Below, in pieces: positions 18,045-26,624 of a stretch of 64,000 nt of DNA; position 1 is the stretch's first letter; every line of letters starts with the position of its first letter. Source of the DNA: Bifidobacterium psychraerophilum (GTDB lineage Bacteria > Actinomycetota > Actinomycetes > Actinomycetales > Bifidobacteriaceae); the NCBI RefSeq assembly GCF_000741705.1, contig NZ_JGZI01000001.1, positions 23,498-87,497 of the forward strand. Direction: 5' to 3'. Below the pieces are notes generated by a model. It was not told where the DNA came from and searched no databases. It was given only the letters and a program-made list of their open reading frames with translations. The translations under genes were made by a program, and so were the position numbers.

Positions 18045-18406
18045 AGATCGTTGTTGAGGCGCGACACATCAAACTCCTGGGTGTGACGTAGGAATGTGAT
18101 GACCGCACAAAGCAGAGAAAATGAGCGTTCTCATGTTACTGGAGGATGCTTCTGCAGGCGAAGAATATCACTCGGTGGTTTGCAAGTGCGAATATACAGA
18201 GAGGGTAACAAGTATTTGGGCACAAGGGCGAGTCCAAGAAAATCTCGGGTGCGTGCGTAGACGTGTTTGATGGTGATTTCTGGGATACAGCGGACGGAGT
18301 CGAAATCGTCATCCGGAGATCAGTCTCTGCATTGTTGTGGGCGATTTGTGGGCAGAGGGATGTCAGGCTTTGCTCTCATGTGTTGCGATGCCAAGGCTGA
18401 AATATG

Positions 18407-18487
18407 TGCGCGAGATGGGACTCGAACCCACACTCCCGAAGGAACAGGAACCTAAATCCTGCGCGGCTACCATTACGCCACTCGCGC
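18407..18487 (-). tRNA. tRNA-Leu (anticodon TAG)
   Basis: Read on the minus strand, the acceptor GCGCGAG pairs with CTCGCGC before the discriminator A. The anticodon stem CAGGA/TCCTG encloses the loop TTTAGGT, giving anticodon TAG. A long variable arm (TTCCTTCGGGAG region) marks a class II tRNA, and the T loop is TTCGAGT. No CCA is encoded. The 3' end faces left, towards the AT-rich segment. Confidence 0.93.
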
Positions 18488-18682
18488 GATGAACATCGGT
18501 GGAGATGGGCCGCTCGGCCGCATCCTGATTGCCATGGCACCCAGTTGACGGCCGCGGGATGGATGCGTCACATCCGGAGCATCGGCCTTCCACAGTGTGC
18601 CAATAGTACTGGGTGATCGGGAAATCCGCCACAGGAGCGTTGGGTTCAACAACGGCATGCCCATCAGGGGAAATTCCTACAT

Positions 18683-18695
18683 TTGAATTATTCAA
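18683..18695. promoter_or_regulatory. PerR/Fur-like box upstream of the Fur family gene
   Basis: TTGAAT-T-ATTCAA is a perfect 6-1-6 inverted repeat, close in form to PerR boxes (TTATAAT-N-ATTATAA). It lies 23 bases before the proposed ATG, in the promoter position if the transcript is leaderless. Autoregulation is inferred. Confidence 0.5.
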
Positions 18696-18717
18696 TTGTT
18701 TGTTCTATTCTAAAAAC

Positions 18718-19398
18718 ATGCTCGATGAGAATCAGACATCCGGTCCACGGAATAGAGGCGAGGGTATACGTCTCCCCGAAACCGCGGCTTCGTCGGTCCC
18801 GGGAGGTGCTCCGTCGCCTGCGCACGTGCCGGCGTTGTCCGTGATGTCGTCACCGAGGAGATCATGGCGCGAACGTCTGCGCGAGGCCCACGTGCGTGTC
18901 ACTTCTCAGAGACTCGCCGTATTGCACACACTGGATGCCCATCCTCACAGCACTGCGGCCGAAATAGTCGGGTTTGTCGATGCGAAGGAGATGGACGCGC
19001 TGACCGTGCAGGGCGCCTATGTGATGCTTCAGCAACTGGAGGCGGCCTCCTTTGTGCGTCGTGTGAATCTGCCCGATTCGGCAAGTGTCCATTGGGAGAC
19101 GCGTGTCGGAGACAACCATCATCATGTGCAGTGCGTGATGTGCGGACGCATCGAGGACGTTGATTGCGTCGTAGGGCAGGCGCCCTGCCTGACGCCTGCG
19201 GATACGCACGGCATGCGCATACTCGAAGCCCAGATCGTATTCCGTGGGATCTGCGAGAGCTGTGCCGGCCGGTTGAAGGATGACACCGGCGACGCAGGCG
19301 CCGACGGGGTTGCCGTTGCATCCTCACCATCAGAGTCAGGCACCGACAGGCCTGCACGCGCCGGCCTGCAGACCACGGTGGGAGCGCGTCCTTCATGA
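18718..19398 (+). CDS. Fur/PerR family metalloregulator
   Basis: About 226 residues with a long unusual N-terminal tail (about 60 residues) and a Ser/Gly-rich C-terminal tail around a standard Fur core. The winged helix spans WRERLREAHVRVTSQRLAVL to GAYVMLQQLEAASFVRRV. Metal-site residues are visible in NHHHVQCVMCGRIEDVDC, and a second CxxC is in GICESC, so a structural zinc with two CxxC pairs is likely. The ATG at 18718 has no Shine-Dalgarno and sits just after an AT-rich promoter-like region with a PerR-like palindrome, suggesting a leaderless message; the frame extends to 18613. The NADH oxidase gene downstream points to oxidative-stress control rather than iron. Confidence 0.83.
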   Translation: MLDENQTSGPRNRGEGIRLPETAASSVPGGAPSPAHVPALSVMSSPRRSWRERLREAHVRVTSQRLAVLHTLDAHPHSTAAEIVGFVDAKEMDALTVQGAYVMLQQLEAASFVRRVNLPDSASVHWETRVGDNHHHVQCVMCGRIEDVDCVVGQAPCLTPADTHGMRILEAQIVFRGICESCAGRLKDDTGDAGADGVAVASSPSESGTDRPARAGLQTTVGARPS

Positions 19399-19534
19399 CG
19401 ATGCGCGGATTCCCGTGCACCGCGCCAACACAGGCGTCGGCGGGAATGATCCAGCCAGACATCCAGATCAGGTGGATATCCAACATATTGTTCACAGAAT
19501 CAATCGTTGCAAGCAACATGAAAGGGACAGCAGC

Positions 19535-20914
19535 ATGAGTGACCAGAAGAAAATCATCGTCGTTGGTTCGTCGCACGGGGGGTATGAGGCCGTCCAGCAG
19601 ATACTGCTGGATGCGCCCGAGACCGACATTCAGTGGTATGAGAAGGGCGGGTTCCTATCCTTCCTGTCCTGCGGCATGCAGCTGTATCTGGAGGGCGCGG
19701 TCAAGGACGTGAACTCCGTCAGATATGCCACGGTGGAAGGTGAAAGCGCCAAAGGCGTCCATGTCTTCGTGCGTCAGGAGATCACCTCAATCGATGCGCA
19801 GCGGCATACCGTCCATGTGGTCGACCACGAGAACGGTGAAGAGCGCGAGGAATCATACGACAAACTGATTCTGAGCCCCGGCGCGGTTCCGGCGGAAATC
19901 CCCGTCGAAGGCAGGGAGCTTGAGAACATCTATGCGATGCGTGGACGTGACTGGGCGATCAAGCTCAAGGCCGCGACCGTGAATCCCGATATCAAGGATG
20001 TCGTGGTCATCGGAGCCGGCTACATCGGCATCGAGGCGGCCGAGGTCTTCGCCAAGGCAGGGAAGAAGGTCACGATCGTCGACATCGCCGACCGGATCCT
20101 GCCGCTGTATCTTGATGCCGAATTCACCGATGTACTGACCGCGACCCTGGAAGATCACGATGTCTCGGTGGCGGCCGGAGAGTCCGTGCAGCGTTTCGAA
20201 GGCAAGGACGGGAAGGTCTCGGCCGTGGTGACCGACAAGGGCACCTATGCGGCGGATCTGGTCGTTGAATCGGCGGGAATCCGTGCGAATACGGCCTGGC
20301 TCTCCGATGTGGTGAAGCTTGGCGACCACGGTCTGATCGAAATCGATGACTTCCAGGCCACCAGTGCGCCGGATATCTATGCGGTGGGAGACGCGACCCT
20401 GATCGGCTTCGCTCCGACGGGTGGCTACGCTCATATCGCGTTGGCCACGAATGCGCGTCGTCAGGGGAGGATCGCCGCGCGCAACGCGCTCGGAGAGCAT
20501 ATCGCCTTCCCCGGTGTTTCAGGTTCGTCAGCACTATCCATATACGATTACAAGTTCGCCTCCACCGGAATCAAGGAGAGCAACGCCGCGTCCTATGGTG
20601 TGGAGACGAAATCCGTGCTGGTCAAGGACACGTATCGTCCGCCTTTCGTTCCTGACGATGAGGGGAACGCCGAAGTACTGTTCAAGCTCACCTTTGCCGC
20701 GGACGACGGGCGTGTGCTGGGTGCGCAGATCATGTCCACACAGGACACCACCGCGAACATCAATGCGATTTCGCTCGCCATACAGCAGCATGTGACCGTG
20801 GATCAGCTGGAATATGCGGACTTCTTCTTCCAGCCCGGTTTCGACCGTCCATGGAACATCATCAATGTGGCCGCGCAACAGGCGTCACGCGAGTTGGCCG
20901 CTTCCAAGAAGTGA
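19535..20914 (+). CDS. nox: NADH oxidase (CoA-disulfide reductase family), probably water-forming
   Basis: 459 residues. A flavoprotein of the pyridine nucleotide-disulfide reductase superfamily: IIVVGSSHGGYEAVQQI for FAD, VVVIGAGYIGIEAAEVFAKAG for NADH, and IYAVGDATLI near the C-terminal FAD site. The single redox Cys is in GGFLSFLSCGMQLYLEG (Cys46), as in NADH oxidases that reduce oxygen to water and in CoA-disulfide reductases. AAAGGG precedes the ATG by eight bases; the frame opens upstream but has no support there. It lies 136 bases after the Fur/PerR gene in the same direction. For an oxygen-tolerant anaerobe this is a route to remove oxygen. Confidence 0.9.
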   Translation: MSDQKKIIVVGSSHGGYEAVQQILLDAPETDIQWYEKGGFLSFLSCGMQLYLEGAVKDVNSVRYATVEGESAKGVHVFVRQEITSIDAQRHTVHVVDHENGEEREESYDKLILSPGAVPAEIPVEGRELENIYAMRGRDWAIKLKAATVNPDIKDVVVIGAGYIGIEAAEVFAKAGKKVTIVDIADRILPLYLDAEFTDVLTATLEDHDVSVAAGESVQRFEGKDGKVSAVVTDKGTYAADLVVESAGIRANTAWLSDVVKLGDHGLIEIDDFQATSAPDIYAVGDATLIGFAPTGGYAHIALATNARRQGRIAARNALGEHIAFPGVSGSSALSIYDYKFASTGIKESNAASYGVETKSVLVKDTYRPPFVPDDEGNAEVLFKLTFAADDGRVLGAQIMSTQDTTANINAISLAIQQHVTVDQLEYADFFFQPGFDRPWNIINVAAQQASRELAASKK

Positions 20915-20983
20915 GTGCTTCCGATGATTTGAGCCCCATCTTCCGGGGCCTCCGGTAGAGGCTGTGCTTCCGCCTTTGGATGC

Positions 20984-21021
20984 AAGCGGGGCCGAGGACT
21001 TATGTCCTCGGCCCCGCTTTT
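20984..21021 (+). terminator. Rho-independent terminator after nox
   Basis: A stem of at least 14 bp, GCGGGGCCGAGGAC / GTCCTCGGCCCCGC, with a TTAT loop (20986-21017) and flanking AA/TTTT. It lies about 70 bases after the nox stop and before the convergent tRNA-Thr. Confidence 0.92.
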
Positions 21022-21061
21022 CCGTGATTGCCGCAACACATACCCGCAGCGTCACCTTCCG

Positions 21062-21134
21062 AGCCACTTGACAGAATCGAACTGTCGACCTTCTCATTAC
21101 GAGTGAGACGCTCTACCAACTGAGCTAAAGTGGC
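21062..21134 (-). tRNA. tRNA-Thr (anticodon CGT)
   Basis: Read on the minus strand: acceptor GCCACTT paired with AAGTGGC, D arm AGCTCAGTTGGTAGAGC, anticodon stem TCTCA/TGAGA around CTCGTAA giving CGT, and T arm GACAG TTCGATT CTGTC. It is 73 nt without an encoded CCA. Confidence 0.95.
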
Positions 21135-21321
21135 ACTCCGCCCCCTGCTTCGAAGAAAGCAAGGCACAGTCTCAAGATTGTAGCGGAAAGCTGCGATTTG
21201 TCGAATTATTCAGTGATGTCGTTCACCAAATGCGTCATATCGCGCCCGATATGTATGCATGTGGGGCGATTATCAGCAAACCTTCATGCTGCTGTACCGC
21301 TGATGGGTGAGAATAGAAGGT

Positions 21322-22446
21322 ATGAGCAGCGAAGACTTCTATGCAATCATTCCCGCTGGGGGCGTGGGTACCCGACTGTGGCCGTTGAGCCGTAAAAGCA
21401 GGCCGAAGTTCCTGTACGATCTGCTTGATTCGGGCAGGACGATGATCCAGTCCACATTCGATCGTCTGGCGGCGGTATGCGGCGCCGAACATGTGGTGGT
21501 GAGCACGGGTGAGGCCCACGTCGATGCCGTTCGAGAGCAGTTGCCGGAGTTGGGGGCTGAAAGCCTGTTCGCTGAGCCGGTGGCCCGCGATTCAACGGCT
21601 GCGATCGCCTTGGCCGCTGCGGTTCTCGCACGTAGACATGGTGACCGGATCGTCGTCGGATCCTTCGCCGCCGATCAGGTCATCAGAGACAAGGACGCAT
21701 TCGCCGAATGCGTGAGGCAGGCCACGGCGGCGGCCCGGCAGGGCTATGTGACCACGATCGGGATCGCCGCATCCCGGCCTTCGACGGCTTTCGGATACAT
21801 CCATCAGGGCAGATCATTGGCGGATGAGATACCGGATGCCCAAAGCGCCAGACTGGTCGAATCCTTTGTGGAGAAGCCCGATTCTGCAACCGCCCAGGCA
21901 TATCTGCAAACGGGGGAGTACCGCTGGAACGCCGGTATGTTCGTGATGCGGGCCGACGTGCTGCTCAGCAATCTGAAACGCTACCAACCTGATTTGCATG
22001 CCTCCATCATGTCCATCGCCGAGGCCTGGGATGAAAGCTCCGAACGCCGCAAGGCCGCGATGACACGCTACTGGTACGGCCTGGAGAAGATCGCCTTCGA
22101 CTACGCGATAGCGGAGCCGCTATCGGCCGCCGGGGGCGTCGCCGTGGTGCCTGGTGGTTTCGGTTGGGATGATATCGGTGATTTCAACTCGGTGGCCGCT
22201 CTGCTGCCGAGTTCGAACAGGCGCAACATCAAGGTTCTGGGCGATCAGGATGATGTGGTGTTCCTCGACAGCGCCGGTGATATCGTCGCTGCCCAGGCCG
22301 GTCGGACGGTGGCCCTGCTCGGAGTGGACGATATGGTGGTTATCGACACGCCGGATGCCCTGCTGGTGGCACCTCGTGCCCGCAGCCAGGAGGTCAAGAA
22401 CATGGTCGCCAAACTTTCCGGGCTCGGTCGTGACGATATTCTCTGA
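21322..22446 (+). CDS. manC: Mannose-1-phosphate guanylyltransferase
   Basis: About 374 residues. It makes GDP-mannose from mannose-1-phosphate and GTP. The nucleotidyltransferase signature FYAIIPAGGVGTRLWPLSRKSRPKF is at the N-terminus; later come FVEKPDSATAQAYLQTGEYRWNAGMFV, EKIAFDYAIAEP and GFGWDDIGDFNSVAAL, typical of the ManC/GMP family. There is no fused phosphomannose isomerase domain. The ATG at 21322 lies directly after AGAAGGT, very close for a Shine-Dalgarno; a GTG at 21307 in frame is an alternative. GDP-mannose would feed mannosylated glycolipids or polysaccharide, and the acyltransferase downstream may modify the same kind of product. Confidence 0.9.
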   Translation: MSSEDFYAIIPAGGVGTRLWPLSRKSRPKFLYDLLDSGRTMIQSTFDRLAAVCGAEHVVVSTGEAHVDAVREQLPELGAESLFAEPVARDSTAAIALAAAVLARRHGDRIVVGSFAADQVIRDKDAFAECVRQATAAARQGYVTTIGIAASRPSTAFGYIHQGRSLADEIPDAQSARLVESFVEKPDSATAQAYLQTGEYRWNAGMFVMRADVLLSNLKRYQPDLHASIMSIAEAWDESSERRKAAMTRYWYGLEKIAFDYAIAEPLSAAGGVAVVPGGFGWDDIGDFNSVAALLPSSNRRNIKVLGDQDDVVFLDSAGDIVAAQAGRTVALLGVDDMVVIDTPDALLVAPRARSQEVKNMVAKLSGLGRDDIL

Positions 22447-22534
22447 GGCGACACGGTCCGCTTCCACCGGACACGATTATCCCCGGGGCGTTGCGCAACA
22501 GCCGGATCGCATCACAGCCGGAACCGAAGGCGTC

Positions 22535-23788
22535 GTGAACGACCAACAGGCGGCATCCGGAAGCGTGTATGCCAAACCCCCGAGGAATCAGCACATCGAA
22601 CTGCTGAGGGTGTTCGCCATCATCAGCATCGCCGTATTCCATGTGTTCCTCAGTTGGTTCACGCAAGCCGCGGGCCTGGGCGCGCACCAGCAGCAGATCG
22701 TGGACTCGCATGCGGAGCTTCTCGCGGCCTCATTCCCATCGATGTGGGCTATGGGGGTCATCAACCTGCTCGGTTCATGGGGAAACCACGTATTCTTCAT
22801 GATCTCCGGCTTTTTCCTGATCCCATCCTTGGCCGAGTACTCACACGAATTCGACTACTGGCGCTCGCAGGTCGTTCCGACGCTGAAGCGCTGCCTGACC
22901 GTGGTGCTTTCCGTCCTGTTCTATGGATTCATCGCGTTGGCCGTCAACGCCTGGATCATGCCTTTGCCGGGGGCGGGAAGTGTGTCCTGGTGGGGTATGG
23001 GATTGGAATTCATCTGGCTGTACCTGGTCTTCGTGGCGCTGGCCCCCATGATCGCCTGGGGCATCGAACGTATAGGCAGTGCAAAGGCCGAGATTCTGGC
23101 CTTTGCGGTGCTTGCTGTCGTTTACGCGCTGAACGCCTATATAGCCTTCGTGGCCCAGGGCGATTTGGACGGTCGTGGCCTGGGGGACTGGCGCAAGCAG
23201 ATGAGCGCCGTGACCTATCTGGTCTCCTTCATATTCGCTGGGTTGATCGGCAAGCGGGTGCGCAACACCAGTATTGGTGGTAGCGAACCCAAGGCCCGGC
23301 AGTGGTGGCGCAAGCCCAGAATCATACTGTGGATGATGATCGCGGTCTGTCTGCTGACGCTGCTGCTCACCGGCGTTCTGGCCGCAAGCGGGCGGTATGC
23401 GCTGCTGTATGCCTTGTCCTTCAAATCGACATCCTTGATCGCCTGTGCGCTTGCGGTTCTGGCCTTATTGTTCTGTGCCTCCGTGCAACGTTCCATCCGG
23501 GTCGCGGCCGTATTCCGCGCACGGGTCGTATCGGCCCTGGCCCCGGGCATCCTCGGCTTCTACATCGCCCAGTCCTTGATGCACGCCCTGTGGTTCGCAC
23601 CGTGCTATGCGGCGATGCGTACGATGCTTGCCCATGCCATGGGACAGGGAGCTGCCGTTCAGGCGATGTGGATGATCGCCTTCTTCGCTTTCGGCATAGT
23701 GTTCGCGCTGCTTTTCGCCGTGGTCGTGTGCCTGTTCGACCGTTTCCTCAGACAACCGGTGCTGCGCGCCTTGAGACTGTTGAGATGA
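22535..23788 (+). CDS. Acyltransferase 3 family membrane protein
   Basis: About 417 residues with around ten membrane helices. The N-terminal NQHIELLRVFAIISIAVFHVF carries the family His (FHVF), and GSWGNHVFFMISGFFLIPSL is the second signature. Members move acetyl or other acyl groups onto cell-surface sugars. The GTG at 22535 has GAAGG four bases upstream and is preferred; a GTG at 22430 overlapping the manC end is possible. Placement right after manC on the same strand suggests joint work on surface glycan, but this is inference. Confidence 0.82.
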   Translation: MNDQQAASGSVYAKPPRNQHIELLRVFAIISIAVFHVFLSWFTQAAGLGAHQQQIVDSHAELLAASFPSMWAMGVINLLGSWGNHVFFMISGFFLIPSLAEYSHEFDYWRSQVVPTLKRCLTVVLSVLFYGFIALAVNAWIMPLPGAGSVSWWGMGLEFIWLYLVFVALAPMIAWGIERIGSAKAEILAFAVLAVVYALNAYIAFVAQGDLDGRGLGDWRKQMSAVTYLVSFIFAGLIGKRVRNTSIGGSEPKARQWWRKPRIILWMMIAVCLLTLLLTGVLAASGRYALLYALSFKSTSLIACALAVLALLFCASVQRSIRVAAVFRARVVSALAPGILGFYIAQSLMHALWFAPCYAAMRTMLAHAMGQGAAVQAMWMIAFFAFGIVFALLFAVVVCLFDRFLRQPVLRALRLLR

Positions 23789-23924
23789 CATACGCGGGTG
23801 GAACGATTTGTTTAAATCTGTCCTCTTTTGTGAGTAACTTGAGAGGTGGTATTGGACGACGCGGGTCCTTGTGTAACTCAGAGGTTCGCACCGTTTCCCA
23901 CATGTAGTGATGAAAGGACCGCAA

Positions 23925-25619
23925 ATGGCCATCAATCCTCCAGTTGATGCAACGAAGACTCCAGCTTGGAGCGCGCTGCAGCAGCATTTCAACGATTTGC
24001 AGAACGAAGGCATCGATCTGCGCGCATGGTTCGCGCAGGATCCTGAGCGCACCAGCAAGCTCAGCTTCGAGGCGGGGGACCTGCATTTCGATCTGTCCAA
24101 GAATCTGATCAAGCCTGAGACGCTGGATCTGTTTGCCCAGCTCGCCAAGGATGTCAAGCTCGATGAGCGCATCAAGCAGATGTACGGCGGAGTGCATATC
24201 AACAACACCGAGGATCGCGCGGTGCTGCACACGGCCCTTCGTCGCCCTGTCGAGGATGAGGGCAAATACATCGTCGACGGCCAGGACGTCGTCAAGGATG
24301 TGCGTGAGACGCTGGACCGCATCTACGCCTTCGCGGAGAAGGTGCGTTCGGGCGAGTGGACCGGTGTGACCGGCAAGAAGATCGAGACCGTCGTCAACAT
24401 CGGCATCGGTGGATCCGACCTGGGTCCGGTCATGGCCTATGAGGCGCTGAAGCCCTATGCGGATGCCGGCATCAGTGCCCGTTACATCTCCAACATCGAT
24501 CCCAACGATCTCGCCGAGAAGACCAAGGGACTTGATCCCGAGACGACACTGTTCATCATCGTCTCGAAGACTTTCACCACCCTGGAGACCCTCACCAACG
24601 CTCGCGAGGCCAAGGCCTGGCTGCTTGAGGAGCTGCGCTCGCAGCACGCCATCGACGAATCCGACGAGAAGAGCGCCGAGGCCATCAAGAAGCACTTCAT
24701 CGCGGTCTCCACCGCCCTCGACAAGGTCGAGGCATTCGGCATCGATCCACAGAACGCCTTCGGCTTCTGGAACTGGGTCGGCGGACGGTATTCCGTTGAA
24801 TCCGCCGTGGGAACCTCCCTCGTCATCGTCTTCGGACCCGCACGCTTCGAAGAGTTCCTTCATGGCTTCCATGAAATCGACGAGTATTTCGCCACGACGC
24901 CATTCGAGAAGAACGTTGTCGCGCTCCTCGGTCTGATGAACGTCTGGTACGTCAACTTCTTCGGTGCCCATTCGCATGCCGTTCTGCCGTATGACCAGTA
25001 TCTCCACCGTTTCGCGGCTTATCTGCAGCAGCTGACGATGGAGTCCAACGGCAAATCCGTGCGCTGGGACGGCACCCCCGTCACCACGCAGACCGGTGAG
25101 ATCTTCTGGGGCGAGCCGGGAACCAACGGACAGCATGCCTTCTACCAGCTGATCCATCAGGGAACCCGCCTGATCCCGGCTGATTTCATCGCTTTCGCGA
25201 ACACCCCGAATCCCGTCAAGGATGGCGACCAGGATGTGCACGAGCTCTTCCTGGCCAACTACTTCGCACAGACCAAGGCTCTGGCTTTCGGCAAGACCGC
25301 CGAGGAAGTACGTGCCGAAGGAACCGCGGAGGCCATTGTGCCGGCTCGCGTCTTCACGGGTAACCGCCCGACCACCTCGATCCTCGGAGAGGCGCTGACA
25401 CCATTCGCCTTGGGTGAGTTGATCGCGCTTTACGAGCACATCACCTTCGTGGAGGGCACCGTCTGGGGCCTGGATTCCTACGACCAGTGGGGCGTCGAAC
25501 TCGGCAAGGTGCTTGCCAAGCAGATCACCCCGGCCATCTCCCAGGACGACGAGGCTCTGGCCCAGCAGGACCAGTCCACACAGGGACTGATCAATTTCTA
25601 CAGGTCTCATCGCCTGTAA
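23925..25619 (+). CDS. pgi: Glucose-6-phosphate isomerase
   Basis: 564 residues, the long form typical of actinobacteria and proteobacteria. It converts glucose-6-phosphate and fructose-6-phosphate, the entry to the bifid shunt in bifidobacteria. Visible motifs include [72 protein letters not shown] and [15 protein letters not shown], covering both sugar isomerase domains and the catalytic Glu, His and Lys. GAAAGGACCGCAA precedes the ATG. Codon use is strongly biased, as expected of a highly expressed gene. A perfect hairpin follows. Confidence 0.97.
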   Translation: MAINPPVDATKTPAWSALQQHFNDLQNEGIDLRAWFAQDPERTSKLSFEAGDLHFDLSKNLIKPETLDLFAQLAKDVKLDERIKQMYGGVHINNTEDRAVLHTALRRPVEDEGKYIVDGQDVVKDVRETLDRIYAFAEKVRSGEWTGVTGKKIETVVNIGIGGSDLGPVMAYEALKPYADAGISARYISNIDPNDLAEKTKGLDPETTLFIIVSKTFTTLETLTNAREAKAWLLEELRSQHAIDESDEKSAEAIKKHFIAVSTALDKVEAFGIDPQNAFGFWNWVGGRYSVESAVGTSLVIVFGPARFEEFLHGFHEIDEYFATTPFEKNVVALLGLMNVWYVNFFGAHSHAVLPYDQYLHRFAAYLQQLTMESNGKSVRWDGTPVTTQTGEIFWGEPGTNGQHAFYQLIHQGTRLIPADFIAFANTPNPVKDGDQDVHELFLANYFAQTKALAFGKTAEEVRAEGTAEAIVPARVFTGNRPTTSILGEALTPFALGELIALYEHITFVEGTVWGLDSYDQWGVELGKVLAKQITPAISQDDEALAQQDQSTQGLINFYRSHRL

Positions 25620-25663
25620 AGCGCTCCGTCGTGGTGACCACGAGCATGACTCTGTGATACGGC

Positions 25664-25702
25664 CGCATGAGGCCCCGGTGCATCGCACCGGGGCCTCATG
25701 CG
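25664..25702. terminator. Perfect hairpin terminator after pgi
   Basis: Arms 25664-25681 and 25685-25702 are exact reverse complements (GCATGAGGCCCC / GGGGCCTCATGC at the outside) around a three-base ATC loop. There is no T-run; it lies 45 bases after the stop. Confidence 0.8.
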
Positions 25703-25760
25703 ATATATACCCCGCCGGAAGCGGGGGCCGCACCTGCGCTGCCGGGGCATCGTCATCGGT

Positions 25761-25784
25761 GGGGGGGGGGGGGGCCTCATGCGA
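25761..25784. repeat. 14-G homopolymer followed by a second copy of the terminator arm
   Basis: Fourteen consecutive G residues at 25761-25774. The last four G plus the following ten bases (GGGGCCTCATGCGA, 25771-25784) repeat exactly the right-hand arm of the pgi terminator at 25690-25703. Confidence 0.9.
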
Positions 25785-26042
25785 CGTGAGCGCTGTGACG
25801 ACGAAGACCACGCGCACTTTCCCATTTCACCGTTTATGGGGTAATATATTGCGTTGCTGTGCCGGAATGTGCGTCGCCGCATAGATTCGCATTCCTCGTG
25901 TCCAGTTCGCCCGGCTTCCCGGTGTGAACGGATCGGTAGGCTCCCGATGGCAAACCGGAGGGATACAGATGTTGGGTGCAACCGTCAATGCACGATTCGC
26001 CCGCTTACACGTACCGGTATGCGGCGGTTATGGAGGAACAGC

Positions 26043-26402
26043 ATGAGTGCTATCCAGAATTTTGAAGCGAAGCAGATGAAGCCTGCGGAGTCCATTCCTG
26101 ATTTCCGTCCTGGTGACACGGTTGAAGTCAACGTGAACATCAAGGAAGGCAACAACACGCGTATCCAGGCCTTCACGGGCGTGGTCATCGCCCGTTCCGG
26201 TTCAGGGCTGCGCGAAACCTTCGTGGTGCGCAAGGTCAGCTTCGGGGTCGGCATCGAGCGTCGCTTCCCGCTGCACTCCCCACAGATCGATTCCGTCAAG
26301 TTGGTACGCAAGGGCCGCGTTCGTCGCGCCAAGCTGTACTACTTGCGCGATCTGCGCGGCAAGGCAGCTCGTATCTCCGAGCGTCGTGACAACAAGGCCT
26401 GA
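26043..26402 (+). CDS. rplS: 50S ribosomal protein L19
   Basis: 119 residues. It bridges the 30S and 50S subunits. The features [60 protein letters not shown] and [19 protein letters not shown] are typical of L19. GGAGGA lies before the ATG. In this window it is not in the usual rpsP-trmD-rplS cluster; it is followed by its own terminator and then lepB-rnhB, the common actinobacterial order. A long structured leader may allow regulation. Confidence 0.97.
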   Translation: MSAIQNFEAKQMKPAESIPDFRPGDTVEVNVNIKEGNNTRIQAFTGVVIARSGSGLRETFVVRKVSFGVGIERRFPLHSPQIDSVKLVRKGRVRRAKLYYLRDLRGKAARISERRDNKA

Positions 26403-26425
26403 TTCAGGCATTGTCCTTCAATATG

Positions 26426-26470
26426 CAATGACCCGGGGCCTGACAAGGCTTTCCGGGTCATTGTGTTTGT
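26426..26470 (+). terminator. Terminator after rplS
   Basis: Arms CAATGACCCGG (26426-26436) and CCGGGTCATTG (26453-26463) with a 16-base loop, followed by TGTTTGT, 23 bases after the rplS stop. Confidence 0.85.
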
Positions 26471-26624
26471 ACCCTGCGACCGCTGGCCCCCTGCATAAGG
26501 CCCTGGGACGGCCGGTGCGCCACCAAACACCGTTTCCTGACGAGGGCCGCGGGAATATCGCAGGAGACCCCGGCCTTGGGCCTGGTTTAGAGTTGGTGGG
26601 GAAGCGGACCGTGAACGAGGAGAG

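Larger units (their letters stand above)
17539..18406. other. Long AT-richer non-coding stretch before tRNA-Leu
   Basis: About 870 bases without an intact gene. It holds the terminator of the Excalibur gene at 17593 and a degraded minus-strand frame at 17784-18044 listed separately. The rest contains only short frames without ribosome binding sites. No transposase, inverted terminal repeats or integrase remnant could be recognised. Confidence 0.45.
25620..26042. other. Intergenic region between pgi and rplS with hairpins and a poly-G tract
   Basis: About 420 bases. It holds the pgi terminator (25664-25702), a further GC-rich hairpin-prone segment, a 14-G run at 25761-25774 that joins a second copy of the terminator arm, a likely promoter with TAATAT at 25842-25847, and then an approximately 190-base leader before rplS. 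No protein-coding gene is supported. Confidence 0.6.

Noticed and set aside
21221..21242. GTTCACC before manC as a third PHO box
   Set aside because: The second unit 11 bases on reads GCGTCAT, too far from the repeat to be counted.
23748..25817. 689-codon minus-strand frame opposite pgi
   Set aside because: It is a shadow of the highly biased pgi codons; the protein has no recognisable domain.
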